From Nissolia schottii (Eukaryota; Streptophyta; Magnoliopsida; Fabales; Fabaceae), in NCBI GenBank assembly GCA_003254905.1, contig QANU01045572.1:125741-189740 (forward strand): 64,000 bases of DNA, written 5' to 3'. The translations under genes and the position numbers were made by a program. The first letter of the stretch is position 1; each line of letters opens with the position of its first letter. Below, in pieces: positions 11,720 to 21,655 of the stretch. The notes under the pieces are model-generated. The model saw only the letters and a program-made list of their open reading frames with translations, made no database searches and was not told the origin of the DNA.

Positions 11720-14700
11720 ATGGATGATCAAAATCCACATACTAATTCCACTGAAGGAATTAGTCAAGAATCCTTATTACAGCAGTTTCAATTACTGCAA
11801 CAACTACTGAAATTGGGAAATATGCCCAATCAGCCAAGTGATCCCACCCTGGATCCGTTCTATCTGCACCCTGGGGAAAACCCTGGTGCCTCTCTGATTT
11901 CAACCACTCTAACCCCTCAGAACTATCATACATGGGAAAGATCCATGACACTTGCTTTGAAGGGCAAGAACAAGATTAAATTCGTTGATGGCACAATTTT
12001 AAAGCCACCAGCATCTGACCCTCTCTTTGCAGCATGGGACAAGGTTAATACCTACATCTTGTCTTGGATCACAAGGTCCTTACATCCAGAAATTTACCAG
12101 AGTGTAATATGGATAGATGATTGCCACCAATTGTGGCTTGATCTCAAAAGGAGATACCATCAAGGGGATATCTTCAGAACAACCATTCTACAAGAGGAAT
12201 TATACTCTATCAGGCAAGGAGAACTTTCAGTCACCAATTATTTCACCAAACTCAAGATTCTATGGGAAGAACTCGACAGTCTTCTGCCGATCCCTAGTTG
12301 CCTTTGTCTAGCTCCATGCAATTGTGGCCTTGGTGTCATTAGAGGCTACAAGGCTAATGAATACGCCATTCGGTTCTTAAGGGGTCTTAATGATCAATAT
12401 ACTCACATCAGGACCCAAGTAATGATGATGAAGCCTCTTCCATCTCTACAAGACATTTTTTCACTGCTCATAGAACAGGAGAGGCAAATCAGTTCAACCC
12501 CTGATGATTCCATAGTTTTGTTCAACAATGCTGATCAGTATAGGCAACAACAACAAAATCAGAATAGAGGGAACCCTGGCTCCAAGGGCAGGGGTCGAAC
12601 CAATGCTACCAGAGGAGGCAGAAACCCTGCTGGGAGAGGACAATCTTCCTCATCCAAGTTTTGTATCTTCTGCAACACATCTGGCCATACAATTGAAAAA
12701 TGCTTTCACAAGCATGGATATCCTCCTGGGTATCCTGAAAATTTAAAATGGTCTACTACAAGAACTCAAGCAAGGATCAACAACATGATCACCACAACTG
12801 AAACAAATGCAAATAAAGGTCCAAACTCAAGCCGAAGCTGTTCTGAACAGGATGTCCAATCTGATTCTGAAATGGTGTCATTCTCAAAAGAACAAGCACA
12901 TAAGCTTCTTGCTCTTCTAGATCAACATGAGTCACTGCATTCAACCAAACACTCCACCAACCAAATCTCAACCACACAACCACAGGCATCAGGTAAAAGT
13001 ATAATTTTGTCCTGCAAACTATCCAATTCTAAATGGATCATAGATACAGGAGCTACAGACCATGTTTGTTTCTCTCTATCTTTGTTCCATAATTATCACC
13101 ACATCCCACCTATAGAGGTTTACTTACCTGATGGCACTAAGGTACTCTCCACTATTGCTGGTTCTGTTTTTCTTTCCAATGAATTGTACCTAACCAATGT
13201 CCTTTACATACCTCAATTTACTTTCAATTTGATATCTGTCTCTAAGCTCACACATAGCTTACACTGCTCACTTACATTTTATTCTAACAAATGTGATATA
13301 CAGGACCTGAATACATCGAGGATGATTGGCATTGCTGAGCTTACTGATGGATTGTATGCAATGAGTGAAATTCAATCTGTTTCTGGTAGAAAAGTCAACT
13401 GTGGATCCGTTCCTGCTGCTGCACAAATAAATGCTTGTAGTTTCTCTAATTTTTACAGTAAATTTGACATTTGGCATATGAGGTTAGGTCACCCTTCCAA
13501 GGGAAAATTGCAAATAATGCAGCAAGAATTTCCTGATGTAACTTGTAGAAAATTGAATGATCATTGTACTGCTTGTCAATTTGGAAAATTTAAAAAGAAA
13601 CCATTCCCTACTAGCACTAGTGTTACAATGAATTGTTTTGAACTATTACATGTAGACATTTGGGGGCTTATTGCCACTCCTTCTTTACTTGGCCATAAAT
13701 ACTTTCTCACAATTGTTGATGATAAGTCTAGATTTACTTGGCTATATTGTATGAAATTGAAATCAGAAGCTGCAGCTCTTCTGCAGTCTTTTGTAAAAAT
13801 GGCTAAAACCCAATTTAATGCTGCTGTAAAAGTCATAAGAAGTGACAATGGCCAAGAATTCATCATGGCTAATTTTTATAATTCTACTGGCATTATCCAT
13901 CAAACAACTTGTGTAGAGACACCTCAGCAAAATGCCATAGTAGAAAGGAAGCATCAAAGTATTCTAGCAATTGCTAGGGCATTGATGTTTCAAAGTGCAA
14001 TCCCAACCTGTTTTTGGAATTATGCTGTAGGTCATGCAACCTTTCTCCTAAATAGACTACCTAGCTCTAGTTTGTCAAACAAAATACCTTATGCTGTTCT
14101 GCATAATGAAAATGCAGACCTAGCTCATATCAGAATTTTTGGATCTCTTTGTTATGCAGCCACTCTTAATGCTGGCAGGAAGAAACTTGACAGCAGGGCT
14201 AGGCAATGCATATTTTTAGGTTTCAAAAGAGGTACAAAGGGGTATATCCTCTATGACATTAATTGTAGGGAGATCTTTATATCTAGACATGTCACATTCT
14301 ATGAACATATCTTTCCTTATCATACTTTCAAAACTGAAAATTCAGCTAATTCTAATAGTGCACCAATTCCTAACTTTGATTCTGCTGTTAACAAATTTGC
14401 ATTCTTTGAGGAATTACACCCTTCTGTTATTCACAGACCTACATCACTATCATTATCACCTTCACACACCATTACTGTATCCGATAATCCCAGCCCTTTG
14501 CATAACTCTCCATCTGTTACATCATCTTTACCTGCTGCATTACAAATCCCTGATATGCCAAGTACTATGCACTACTCACCCATATCTGCAAGCAACAGCT
14601 CTAGTGCTCAGGCGGTTCCTGCATCCTTAATTCCAGTTAGGAGATCCACCAGAGACAAGAAACCTCCTTCTTACCTAAAAGAATATCACTGCAATCTTTC

Positions 14701-14932
14701 CAAAGCTTCAACCAGCCAATCTACCTCAGGTATTCATTATCCTCTATCCTATGTTCTTTCGTATGACAACCTCTCTTCATCTTATAAAAAGTTTTCCTTA
14801 GCTCTATCCACTGAAAATGACCCGACTAGTTATAAGAGTGCCATTGCTCATGATTGTTGGAAGAAAGCTATTCAAAGTGAACTTCAATCTCTCAAGGACA
14901 ATGGCACATGTTTTGACCGAATTACCTCCTGA
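11720..14932 (+). CDS. Copia gag-protease-integrase polyprotein part
   Basis: A 1070-codon frame from ATG 11720. Domains in order: gag of the UBN2 type (about residues 60-250), a CCHC zinc knuckle CIFCNTSGHTIEKC near residue 315, the aspartic protease motif WIIDTGATDHVC near 440, the GAG-pre-integrase motif WHMRLGHPSKG, then the integrase core with HVDIWG (first catalytic Asp, about 645), VIRSDNGQEF (second Asp) and ETPQQNAIVERKH (Glu, about 740). A copia C-terminal integrase region and a Ser/Pro-rich linker follow. The frame leaves the pol frame in the sequence around 14905 and ends in a short unrelated tail at 14932. Upstream domains have their catalytic residues, so this is a recently functional element. 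The start is the first ATG, about 156 bp after the primer-binding site. Confidence 0.92.
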   Translation: MDDQNPHTNSTEGISQESLLQQFQLLQQLLKLGNMPNQPSDPTLDPFYLHPGENPGASLISTTLTPQNYHTWERSMTLALKGKNKIKFVDGTILKPPASDPLFAAWDKVNTYILSWITRSLHPEIYQSVIWIDDCHQLWLDLKRRYHQGDIFRTTILQEELYSIRQGELSVTNYFTKLKILWEELDSLLPIPSCLCLAPCNCGLGVIRGYKANEYAIRFLRGLNDQYTHIRTQVMMMKPLPSLQDIFSLLIEQERQISSTPDDSIVLFNNADQYRQQQQNQNRGNPGSKGRGRTNATRGGRNPAGRGQSSSSKFCIFCNTSGHTIEKCFHKHGYPPGYPENLKWSTTRTQARINNMITTTETNANKGPNSSRSCSEQDVQSDSEMVSFSKEQAHKLLALLDQHESLHSTKHSTNQISTTQPQASGKSIILSCKLSNSKWIIDTGATDHVCFSLSLFHNYHHIPPIEVYLPDGTKVLSTIAGSVFLSNELYLTNVLYIPQFTFNLISVSKLTHSLHCSLTFYSNKCDIQDLNTSRMIGIAELTDGLYAMSEIQSVSGRKVNCGSVPAAAQINACSFSNFYSKFDIWHMRLGHPSKGKLQIMQQEFPDVTCRKLNDHCTACQFGKFKKKPFPTSTSVTMNCFELLHVDIWGLIATPSLLGHKYFLTIVDDKSRFTWLYCMKLKSEAAALLQSFVKMAKTQFNAAVKVIRSDNGQEFIMANFYNSTGIIHQTTCVETPQQNAIVERKHQSILAIARALMFQSAIPTCFWNYAVGHATFLLNRLPSSSLSNKIPYAVLHNENADLAHIRIFGSLCYAATLNAGRKKLDSRARQCIFLGFKRGTKGYILYDINCREIFISRHVTFYEHIFPYHTFKTENSANSNSAPIPNFDSAVNKFAFFEELHPSVIHRPTSLSLSPSHTITVSDNPSPLHNSPSVTSSLPAALQIPDMPSTMHYSPISASNSSSAQAVPASLIPVRRSTRDKKPPSYLKEYHCNLSKASTSQSTSGIHYPLSYVLSYDNLSSSYKKFSLALSTENDPTSYKSAIAHDCWKKAIQSELQSLKDNGTCFDRITS

Positions 14933-16385
14933 TAAAAGGGCCATTGGTTGCAAATGGGTATTCAAAGTTAAGTATAAATCAGATGGAACTATTGAGAGAC
15001 ACAAAGCACGGTTAGTGGCCAAGGGTTATAACCAAACTAAAGGGCTAGACTATTTAGAAACCTTCAGCCCTGTAGCTAAGATGACTACAATCCGCATTGT
15101 TCTTGCCCTTGCTGCTGCTAATAACTGGTACTTGAAGCAACTTGATGTAAACACTGCTTTTCTTCATGGTGACCTTCATGAAGAAGTTTACATGCAAGTC
15201 CCTCCTGGTTTGGAGCTTCCTCACAAGTCAACCAAGGTGTGCAAGTTAATCAAATCCCTCTATGGCCTCAAGCAGGCCAGTCGACAGTGGAACTACAAGC
15301 TTACAACTTTCCTAGCTTCAGCAGGTTTTCTTCAATCCAAAGCAGATTATTCACTCTTTACCAAGACCACAGGTTCCTCATTTACTGTTGTCTTAGTTTA
15401 TGTGGATGATTTGCTCCTCACGGGTAATAATCTTTCTGAAATTGAATCTATAAGGGATCAATTACATGCTAAATTTACTATCAAGGACTTGGGGGATGCC
15501 AAATATTTTCTTGGAATGGAATTGGCTAGGAGCTCCAAAGGCATTGCCTTATTTCAAAGGAAATATGCTTTGGAACTCTTAGAGGATGCAGGGCTGTTAG
15601 CATCAAAACTAGCATCCACCCCTTTTGACTATACATTAAAGCTTCAAAAACAAGGCTCAGCTGCTATAGAAGACCCTACTAGTTTCAGGAGGCTTATTGG
15701 CAGGTTAATTTATCTAACCAGCACAAGGCCGGATCTAGCATTTGCTGTTCACCAGTTAAGTCAATTCATTTCCAAGCCAATGATCGAGCACCAAAGGGCT
15801 GCTACCAAACTTCTCAAATACATCAAGAGGTCTCCTGCACTTGGTTTGTTTTTTCCTGCGGTCTCTAACAGAAAATTATCAGGCTTCACTGATGCAGATT
15901 GGGGCGCATGCGTGGACACAAGGAGATCTATATCAGGTTTCTGTTTTTTTATAGGAGATGCTATTGTTTCTTGGAGAAGCAAGAAGCAAGTCACTGTTTC
16001 TCGAAGCTCATCTGAGGCCGAGTATCGCGCAATGGCTGCTGCAGGATGTGAAGCACAGTGGTTGTCATATTTGTTAGCTGATTTGAATCATCCTCTCACT
16101 GCACCAATTCCACTGTTCTGTGATAGCAAGTCTGCCATTCACATAGCCAGCAACCCAGTCTTTCATGAAAGAACCAAACATATCGACATGGACTGTCACA
16201 GTGTTAGAGAAAAGATCAATTCAGGCTTACTTCACCTCCTACCTGTTTCCTCACATGAGCAAACAACTGATATTCTTACTAAGCCTCTCCAACCAAAAAC
16301 CTTTAATCACATGGTCTCCAAACTTGGCCTTCGTGACCTCTACGGTCAAGTTTGTGGGGGGATATTACCGTTAGATAAAGGATAA
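14817..16385 (+). CDS. Copia reverse transcriptase-RNase H part
   Basis: This continues the copia polyprotein after a frameshift near 14905; the true homology begins about there, and the earlier ATG at 14817 is only the start of the open frame. It shows WVFKVKYKSDGTIERHKARL, QLDVNTAFLHGDL (catalytic Asp), SLYGLKQASRQW and the active-site motif YVDDLLLTGNN. RNase H follows: GFTDADWGACVDTRRS, SRSSSEAEYRAM and FCDSKSAIHIA, ending near LLTKPL-type sequence (ILTKPL). All catalytic carboxylates are present. The stop lies inside the 3' LTR start (16385). A small deletion in the run after GGCACATG explains the shift. Confidence 0.92.
   Translation: MTRLVIRVPLLMIVGRKLFKVNFNLSRTMAHVLTELPPDKRAIGCKWVFKVKYKSDGTIERHKARLVAKGYNQTKGLDYLETFSPVAKMTTIRIVLALAAANNWYLKQLDVNTAFLHGDLHEEVYMQVPPGLELPHKSTKVCKLIKSLYGLKQASRQWNYKLTTFLASAGFLQSKADYSLFTKTTGSSFTVVLVYVDDLLLTGNNLSEIESIRDQLHAKFTIKDLGDAKYFLGMELARSSKGIALFQRKYALELLEDAGLLASKLASTPFDYTLKLQKQGSAAIEDPTSFRRLIGRLIYLTSTRPDLAFAVHQLSQFISKPMIEHQRAATKLLKYIKRSPALGLFFPAVSNRKLSGFTDADWGACVDTRRSISGFCFFIGDAIVSWRSKKQVTVSRSSSEAEYRAMAAAGCEAQWLSYLLADLNHPLTAPIPLFCDSKSAIHIASNPVFHERTKHIDMDCHSVREKINSGLLHLLPVSSHEQTTDILTKPLQPKTFNHMVSKLGLRDLYGQVCGGILPLDKG
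16352..16362 (+). promoter_or_regulatory. Copia polypurine tract
   Basis: TTGTGGGGGGA directly upstream of the 3' LTR, the normal place for plus-strand priming. Confidence 0.7.
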
Positions 16386-16664
16386 CTGCCTTACTTGTCC
16401 AGCACGTCACCACAACTGTTAGTTTGTTTGCTAACAGTTTGGTTAGTTAGAAGTGGCTATAGCTATACAGCTGTAATCAATCAATATCTTCATTGTAAAC
16501 ATATATATACACATTGAGTCACCACCATCACATAATGAATGAATACAAAATCAATTCAGTTTTATTCTGTTGCTTCCTTTATGAGCTTCTACTTTCTTCT
16601 TCCATTTCTCTGCACTTTCTCATTTTTGGTTTCGGGTTCCATGGCTGATGCATGATTTCCATTA
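16363..16664 (+). repeat. Copia 3' LTR
   Basis: 302 bp, about 98.3% identical to the 5' LTR. Its first bases after the leading T, ATTACCGTTAGATAAAG, are identical to 20001-20017 in the CACTA-like repeats. Confidence 0.9.
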
Positions 16665-16789
16665 ACTAATGCACATCCATCATTTCATACATCTGAATTT
16701 CATTTCATACCAAAAAATAACATTCATCATTCCTGAACACACAAACTCAAAGTAATGCACATCACAACCAGAATCATTTACCAAAAACT

Positions 16790-17032
16790 TTAAGACAAAA
16801 TATAAAAATTAATGCACATCACAATCAGAATCAAACTAATACACACTAAGACAATTGTAAAAATTGAAACTTTAAGACAAAATGAGAGAGAAAAACTCAC
16901 TCCACTTATAGGTGCATAAGTAACACTAGCAACCCAATTCTGAGCATTATTGTTGTTGTTGTTAATGGCAATGGATGTTGGAGCATAGGATTCAATTTCA
17001 ACCCCAAGAGGGTTAACCCCATGTGCCAACAC
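16790..17032 (-). CDS. Unrecognised short ORF in the CACTA-like region
   Basis: The - strand frame (about 80 codons from an ATG at 17032) is preceded by an open frame rich in Ser/Pro. It has an Asn run (NNNNNN) and the hydrophilic segment NPLGVEIESYAPTSI. The composition looks like a plant gene exon rather than random AT-rich sequence, so it may be a captured gene fragment, as CACTA elements often carry. I do not recognise the family and see no splice-supported continuation. Confidence 0.3.
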   Translation of the reverse strand: MLAHGVNPLGVEIESYAPTSIAINNNNNNAQNWVASVTYAPISGVSFSLSFCLKVSIFTIVLVCISLILIVMCINFYILS

Positions 17033-17530
17033 AGAAGAAGAGGAAGAATAAAGGTTAGGGTTTTGAGGATAAGGGATATAATGGGTAGTGCAGGATGATG
17101 GTGTTGTTAATGATGAATGTGGTGGTGGTAGTGGAGGAAAGAGGAGAGGAGAGGAAAAAAGAAAAGAGGAGAAGAAAAGAGAAAGAAGAAATAAGTGAAT
17201 GGTGTGTTGTGGGAGAGTGAAATGCGTTTAAGTAGATTTTCATAACAATATTGTCGGTAAATACCAATGGTAACTGGAAATAGTTCGACTATAAACGCTT
17301 TATCGAAATTCTTTGTTTAATTTAAAGGATTACCATCGACTTTGTGGTAAACATTCTGACTGTATGAAAAAAGTAGAGCGGTAATTTTGGCAAATTTTCA
17401 CTTTCGTTACCGTCGGATAGTTTTGACAGTAAAGCGTCTTGCACAAGATAAAGGACATCTCGTACGAGTAAGGTTAGACTTAGGTTTATGGCCATTACCA
17501 TCAGATTTGTCTGATGGTAACAACCCTTAC

Positions 17531-17780
17531 TCTACATTACTTCCTCCTCGTATACCACTACTAGGTACCAGCTTCTTTTTGACTCTATCATTTACTATCT
17601 TAATTTAAATATTTTGTCATTGTTATGTTTTGTTGTCTTCTTTAGTACTATAAACTCAAATGGTATTGAAGAGGATGAACAAAACATGCATAACAATGAC
17701 AATATATTAAGATAGTGAGTGACAGAGTCAAGAAGAAGTGGGTAACTAATAGTAGTATATAAGGAAGAGTTAATGCAGAG
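17531..17780. repeat. Long imperfect inverted repeat (hairpin)
   Basis: Arms of about 100-110 bp at 17531-17634 and 17674-17780 are roughly 80% complementary, with a loop of about 40 bases. Matching words are GACTCTATCATTTACTATCT on the left against the complement of AGATAGTGAGTGACAGAGTC on the right, and GTCATTGTTATG against CATAACAATGAC. A transcript from either strand would fold into a long hairpin of the kind processed to small RNAs. Whether it is expressed cannot be seen. Confidence 0.75.
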
Positions 17781-17817
17781 CAAAATGATGATAATAAACA
17801 AGATTACATCATTAAAG

Positions 17818-17847
17818 CCTAAACCCTAAACCTTAAACCTTAAACCT
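17818..17847. repeat. Degenerate interstitial telomere-type repeat
   Basis: CCTAAACCCTAAACC followed by two degenerate TTAAACC units, related to the plant telomere repeat CCCTAAA. Short and imperfect. Confidence 0.6.
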
Positions 17848-18066
17848 ACATAAAAGTACTAGCTATTACAAAACATATACAAAACATCATATATTTCCTC
17901 CCACCCTAAATTCACAACTCACCATCTTGGGCTTTGTCGTTATTACTCCCCCAAGCTGACACCTAATTGTCTAAATCCTTAATATTGTTGGTCTCGGGGT
18001 TATAATGCTTGTCAAGAGAAACCACACCCCAATCAAACTCAGGAATAAGATGCTTAACCTGACCAA

Positions 18067-18258
18067 TCATTGCTCAAAGGCCGCATCCACGGCCTCCTTC
18101 CACAGCTTTAGGTAGGCATCATACTCCTTATTTATCTCATTAGCCATGGATGTTTTCTCCTCGGTTGTAACCATTGCCCTGCCAGCATCTGATTCAAACT
18201 TCTTCGCCCTCTCCTCTAAAACAGCCAACTGCGCCAACATCCAATAGCCAACAACCAA
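18067..18258 (-). CDS. Unrecognised short coiled-coil-like ORF
   Basis: A 63-codon - strand frame with a charged helical pattern (AQLAVLEERAKKFESDAG, EEKTSMANEINKEYDAYLK). It may be the C-terminal end of a larger host-like or transposon protein; the upstream sequence is cut by the F2 insertion at 18302. GC content is higher than the surroundings. CACTA TNPA-like protein or captured gene fragment are both possible; no family is assigned. Confidence 0.3.
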   Translation of the reverse strand: MVVGYWMLAQLAVLEERAKKFESDAGRAMVTTEEKTSMANEINKEYDAYLKLWKEAVDAAFEQ

Positions 18259-19217
18259 TGGCGACGGCAGCGGCGGCGATCCGGTGGCGGTGGTGGTGGG
18301 TTGTTGAAAGCTTATTTTGAAACTCTCAGTCGTTTAATAATATATCCTTCTTTACAGCTTTCAGATCCTCGAGGGATCCAATTGCAGTATAGTCGGGTAT
18401 AGTCGTATCCACAGGGAGTTGCATAAATACCGTTCTTGAGTTTGTTAATTAAACAATAAGGTGAAAGATCGGTAATTTGGTTGTTGTTTAAATAAACTAA
18501 ATAAAGAACATAAAAGATAAATAGGCAACAAATCAGAGGTAGATCCGGAAGCTTGTTGGGAATTGAATCCTATTATAGTTTCATGCATCCATTCACTTAG
18601 TACAACAGAATTATCATTTCATTGATTGCCCGCCACCAGTTCTTAACTTGTTCATCGCTTTCGCGCGTGAAAAGATCATCAGGTTTCCTTTGTTATGCTG
18701 TCACTTTCGCGCACAAACTTAACAAAGTACACCAGCGTTATTCCAGATGTTAAAATGACTAATCCTTCATTCCAGTTATGGAAACTAAGAATTAGATTAA
18801 TTGATTTAGTTCCAACTTATGATGCCGCTCTCGCGCGCAATCATGCAGTTTAGAATCATGTTTTTGGTAGCTAAGCTAAAACAAGCATTAAGCGTAAAAT
18901 TATTCAAGTAAATCATAGAAACTAATAGATTCATAATGCAAAAGTTACATGGATACAATCATACTAAAATATTCATCAAGATCCCAACAACAAGAGGATT
19001 AGAAATCCATCTTACAAGAGAATCTCAAAGGCAAGGTGATGGACGCTTACCATGACACGTTCTCACGCTGTCATGACAACGACCGTCGTGCTTCCTTGAT
19101 CACTCATGGCTCCTTCACTGGCCTCCTCTTTGTTGCTAAACTAACCTAAGCTTTGAAGTACAAAAGAAAATGTAAAAGAATGAATTCTAATGGGGTGAAT
19201 GAATGCCTCGGCCTTCC

Positions 19218-19225
19218 TATTTATA
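19218..19225 (-). promoter_or_regulatory. TATA box of the inverted F2 element
   Basis: TATAAATA on the - strand within GCCTATAAATAGG, the same context as the TATA boxes at 54613 and 59342 in the other F2 copies. Confidence 0.6.
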
Positions 19226-19242
19226 GGCAAAGTTTGGGGTCA

Positions 19243-19581
19243 CCGCTGAGCGGTTAGGGCATGCCGTTGAGCGATTTAGGTGTCACCACTGAGCGATAAT
19301 GGTCCTTCCGCTGAGCGGTTTGGTCTTTTCCAGTGGCTGATAGGCTGGCATAATAAATTCGACAGCTGTTAGTTGGTGGCGGCGCAGACTTTTGCAGGGC
19401 GGCACCGTCATTTCAGGGCGGCGTTAGATTTTGTATGGCGGCACCGTCTTCTGCATGGCGGCGCCAGCCTGTTGGAGGCTGCAAGTGGCTTCGGTGGGTA
19501 CGACCGCTTAGCGGCCAAGGTGCCTCGCTCAGCAGTTCTTGTCGTTTGTGCGCTGAGCAGTCTGTTGCTACCGCTGAGCGG
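19243..19581. repeat. CCGCTSAGCGG motif cluster in F2 (inverted copy)
   Basis: Eight occurrences of the near-palindrome, perfect at 19243, 19309 and 19571 and variant elsewhere, at irregular spacing. On the element's own strand they lie directly upstream of its TATA box. Confidence 0.85.
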
Positions 19582-20434
19582 ACCCTCGTCTGATTATGTC
19601 GTTTTACTTCTTTTGTCTCTTTTGCCCTTTGCTCCATTCTTCTGGGATTATTCTTTAATTAATATGCTTGTATCCATCTTTAAGAATATATTATAAATCC
19701 TACAAAAATGGGGAATTTAGTCAGATAATTCATTAAAACTTTAAGAAAACAAGTGCCATTTCATCAAGTGAAATTGTGTAAATTTGGCACTTATCAGCGG
19801 TGTCGGTGATGGTGGCAGCGGTGACGATGGTGGTGGTGGTGGCAATGGTCCGATAGTGATCTGGTGGCGCCAGTGGCACCGGCGAAACATCCGGAGGAGG
19901 ACCACCAAGAGGACGCAGAATAGGAGGGTGTACAGTGGAAGTGAGGGAGGGAGAGCGTGGAGCTCTATATATATAATCATTACCGTTGTATTAATCTGAC
20001 ATTACCGTTAGATAAAGTCGATGGCAATTACGCCAACCACCGAAAAATGTGCACACGAGAAAACGTTTGTATGGGAAAACATAGGCACGGGAAAATGTGT
20101 GAAAAAGTTTAAGGTTGTTACCGTCGGCTTTTCTCAACGGTAATCGGTTCATTGTTACAATGGTTAGGGAAATATGTCTCTTCAAATTCTGACCCTATTA
20201 CGGTCGGTCATATTTGACAGTAAGCCTTTCGTCTGACGATGCACCACTTGGCGCCAACTGTTACTGTTAGAATTAGTGTCGGGTTCTTATTTCCGACGGT
20301 AATCATTACCAAAATTAATTTGGTTCACCTCTAATGCATTTACCGTCAGATTTTTTAGTTCGTTCCGACGGTATTACCGTTGGATGGTTTTCCGACGGTA
20401 ATGTACCGATAGTAATATGTTATTTTCTACTAGT

Positions 20435-21198
20435 GCTTCCCCACCTCCCCGCGAATCCCCGTGGGTCCCTGTCTCATTGCAAAAAAAATCTTGAAGAGGA
20501 AAATCTTTCTCAAAATGAAGCAAAACAACACACAAAGAGCCACGTTCAACAAGTGAATAACTACAAAGAATGCACAACATATATCTACAGAGGATCCCAA
20601 ATGTTGAACAACAACATAGATCTACATAGGATGCATAAAATATCTCAATTCGCGAAGGAGAGAAGCTCACCATTCGCGAAGGAGAAGAGCTCATTCTCTC
20701 AGTCTTGTCATCGTCATCGCAAACTTGGCTATTGTCACATAATTGATTACAGCAGCAACAACAACGTGGAGAAATAGTGGTAGCACTATGGCATGGAGGA
20801 GCAACGTAAATGAGGAGAAGAGAAGCAAAAATAGCATGGCAAGGAGAAGCAACAACAACGTGAAAAGGAGCATCGACGGCAACAATTGGCAAGCAATAGC
20901 AGCAGTTGGCGAGGAGTGGTAAGGCAACAGCGTTGGAGCAATTTGTAATGGGATATTTAGGTTAGAAATTAGGTATTTTATCTTTCTATACTATTTTTTT
21001 TATTAAATAAGTGAGGGTATTTTATTATTTTACTATGTTCATGGTCCCCGCGGGGCAGGGCGTATGATCCCCGTCCCCATCCCTGAAGTTGCCCGAGGGA
21101 GACTTTTGTCTCCATAGGGAAAAATCCCCATCCCGCGGGGCCTTATTCAGGGATTCTCCACAGGGATCCTGCCCTGGTGGGCATTTTTGACATCCATA
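20435..21198. mobile_element. GC-rich-ended hAT-like element, left end cut
   Basis: The right end reads GGGCATTTTTGACATCCATA, preceded by CCCCGCGGGGCAGGG- and CCCATCCCGCGGGG-type blocks. The left end has CCCCGCGAATCCCCGTGGG in the opposite sense, so the two ends form GC-rich inverted repeats around an AT-richer interior. The end resembles the common plant hAT terminus TAGGGATGTCAAAAATGCCC. The CACTA right end abuts it at 20434/20435, which fits CACTA insertion into this element. Confidence 0.6.
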
Positions 21199-21655
21199 TC
21201 CATAACAATATAAATATGATATTCATGATAAGGTCAACACAATTTATTTATTTTACGACAACTTTACTACATATAGTAGTCTTTATTTTTAGTAAGTGGG
21301 TATAATGGTGTTTTTTGTACAATAGTGATCTTTGAAACTGCATTAGAATATTCAACTTATATATTTAATATATTAAAATGGAAATAAGTAACAATGGTAT
21401 CCTAAATCTTAATTTAGTATGAATCAATATACAACCAGGATCATCTATTATTTGAAGTTTTCTACTTGCGTTTCAAGTATTATATCTTGTTACCCATTAA
21501 AAATAAAATAAAATAAATTATATCTTGTTTTATCAACAACTTATCAAGATAACCACCACTAAAGTAACAACTTATGACTCAAGAATATTATATCTCTTAC
21601 AATCAATATTTCTTTTTCTTATCAAATTTAACTTGACTTCTTATCAAACAGATTT
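21199..21655. other. AT-rich stretch, no gene seen
   Basis: No coding frame of note, no splice-supported exon, no clear repeat boundary. Confidence 0.5.

Larger units (their letters stand above)
11262..16664 (+). mobile_element. Nearly intact Ty1/copia retrotransposon
   Basis: A complete element: 5' LTR 11262-11563, primer-binding site, gag-pol, polypurine tract and 3' LTR 16363-16664, flanked by the 5-bp direct repeat ACTAA (11257-11261 and 16665-16669). The two LTRs differ at about 5 of 302 positions (about 98.3% identity), indicating recent insertion. The gag-pol frame is broken once, near 14905. The LTR ends read TATT...ATTA instead of the usual TG...CA. Confidence 0.93.
18302..19796 (-). 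mobile_element. F2 solo-LTR-like element, inverted copy
   Basis: Read on the - strand it begins TGATAAGTG at 19796, as does the F2 copy at 58743, and ends CTTTCAACA at 18302. It is inserted in a GTGG-rich coding-like stretch that continues on both sides (CGGCGGCGATCCGGTGGCGG before, GGCAGCGGTGACGATGG after). The TSD is blurred by the GTGG repeats. It contains a TATAAATA box at 19218-19225 on the - strand and, just upstream of it, a cluster of CCGCTGAGCGG motifs. Length is about 1.5 kb, like the other F2 copies; no coding domain. Confidence 0.75.
16671..20434. mobile_element. CACTA-like transposon region (right end visible)
   Basis: The right edge reads TTTTCTACTAGTG, ending 20434; its reverse complement CACTAGTAGAAAA is a typical plant CACTA terminus. 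Clusters of short subterminal repeats related to TTACCGTCGG occur at 17230-17520 and 19980-20410 in both orientations (for example 17407, 20117, 20294 and 20390). No transposase is seen, so it is non-autonomous or gutted. The left terminus was not found; similar words near 11105-11150 suggest the copia element at 11262-16664 may be inserted in it. An F2 element (18302-19796) is nested inside. Confidence 0.55.

Noticed and set aside
20374-20927. - strand ORF of 172 codons with Cys and Ser runs
   Set aside because: Inside the GC-rich hAT-like element; composition follows GCAACAACA-type simple repeats, no domain.
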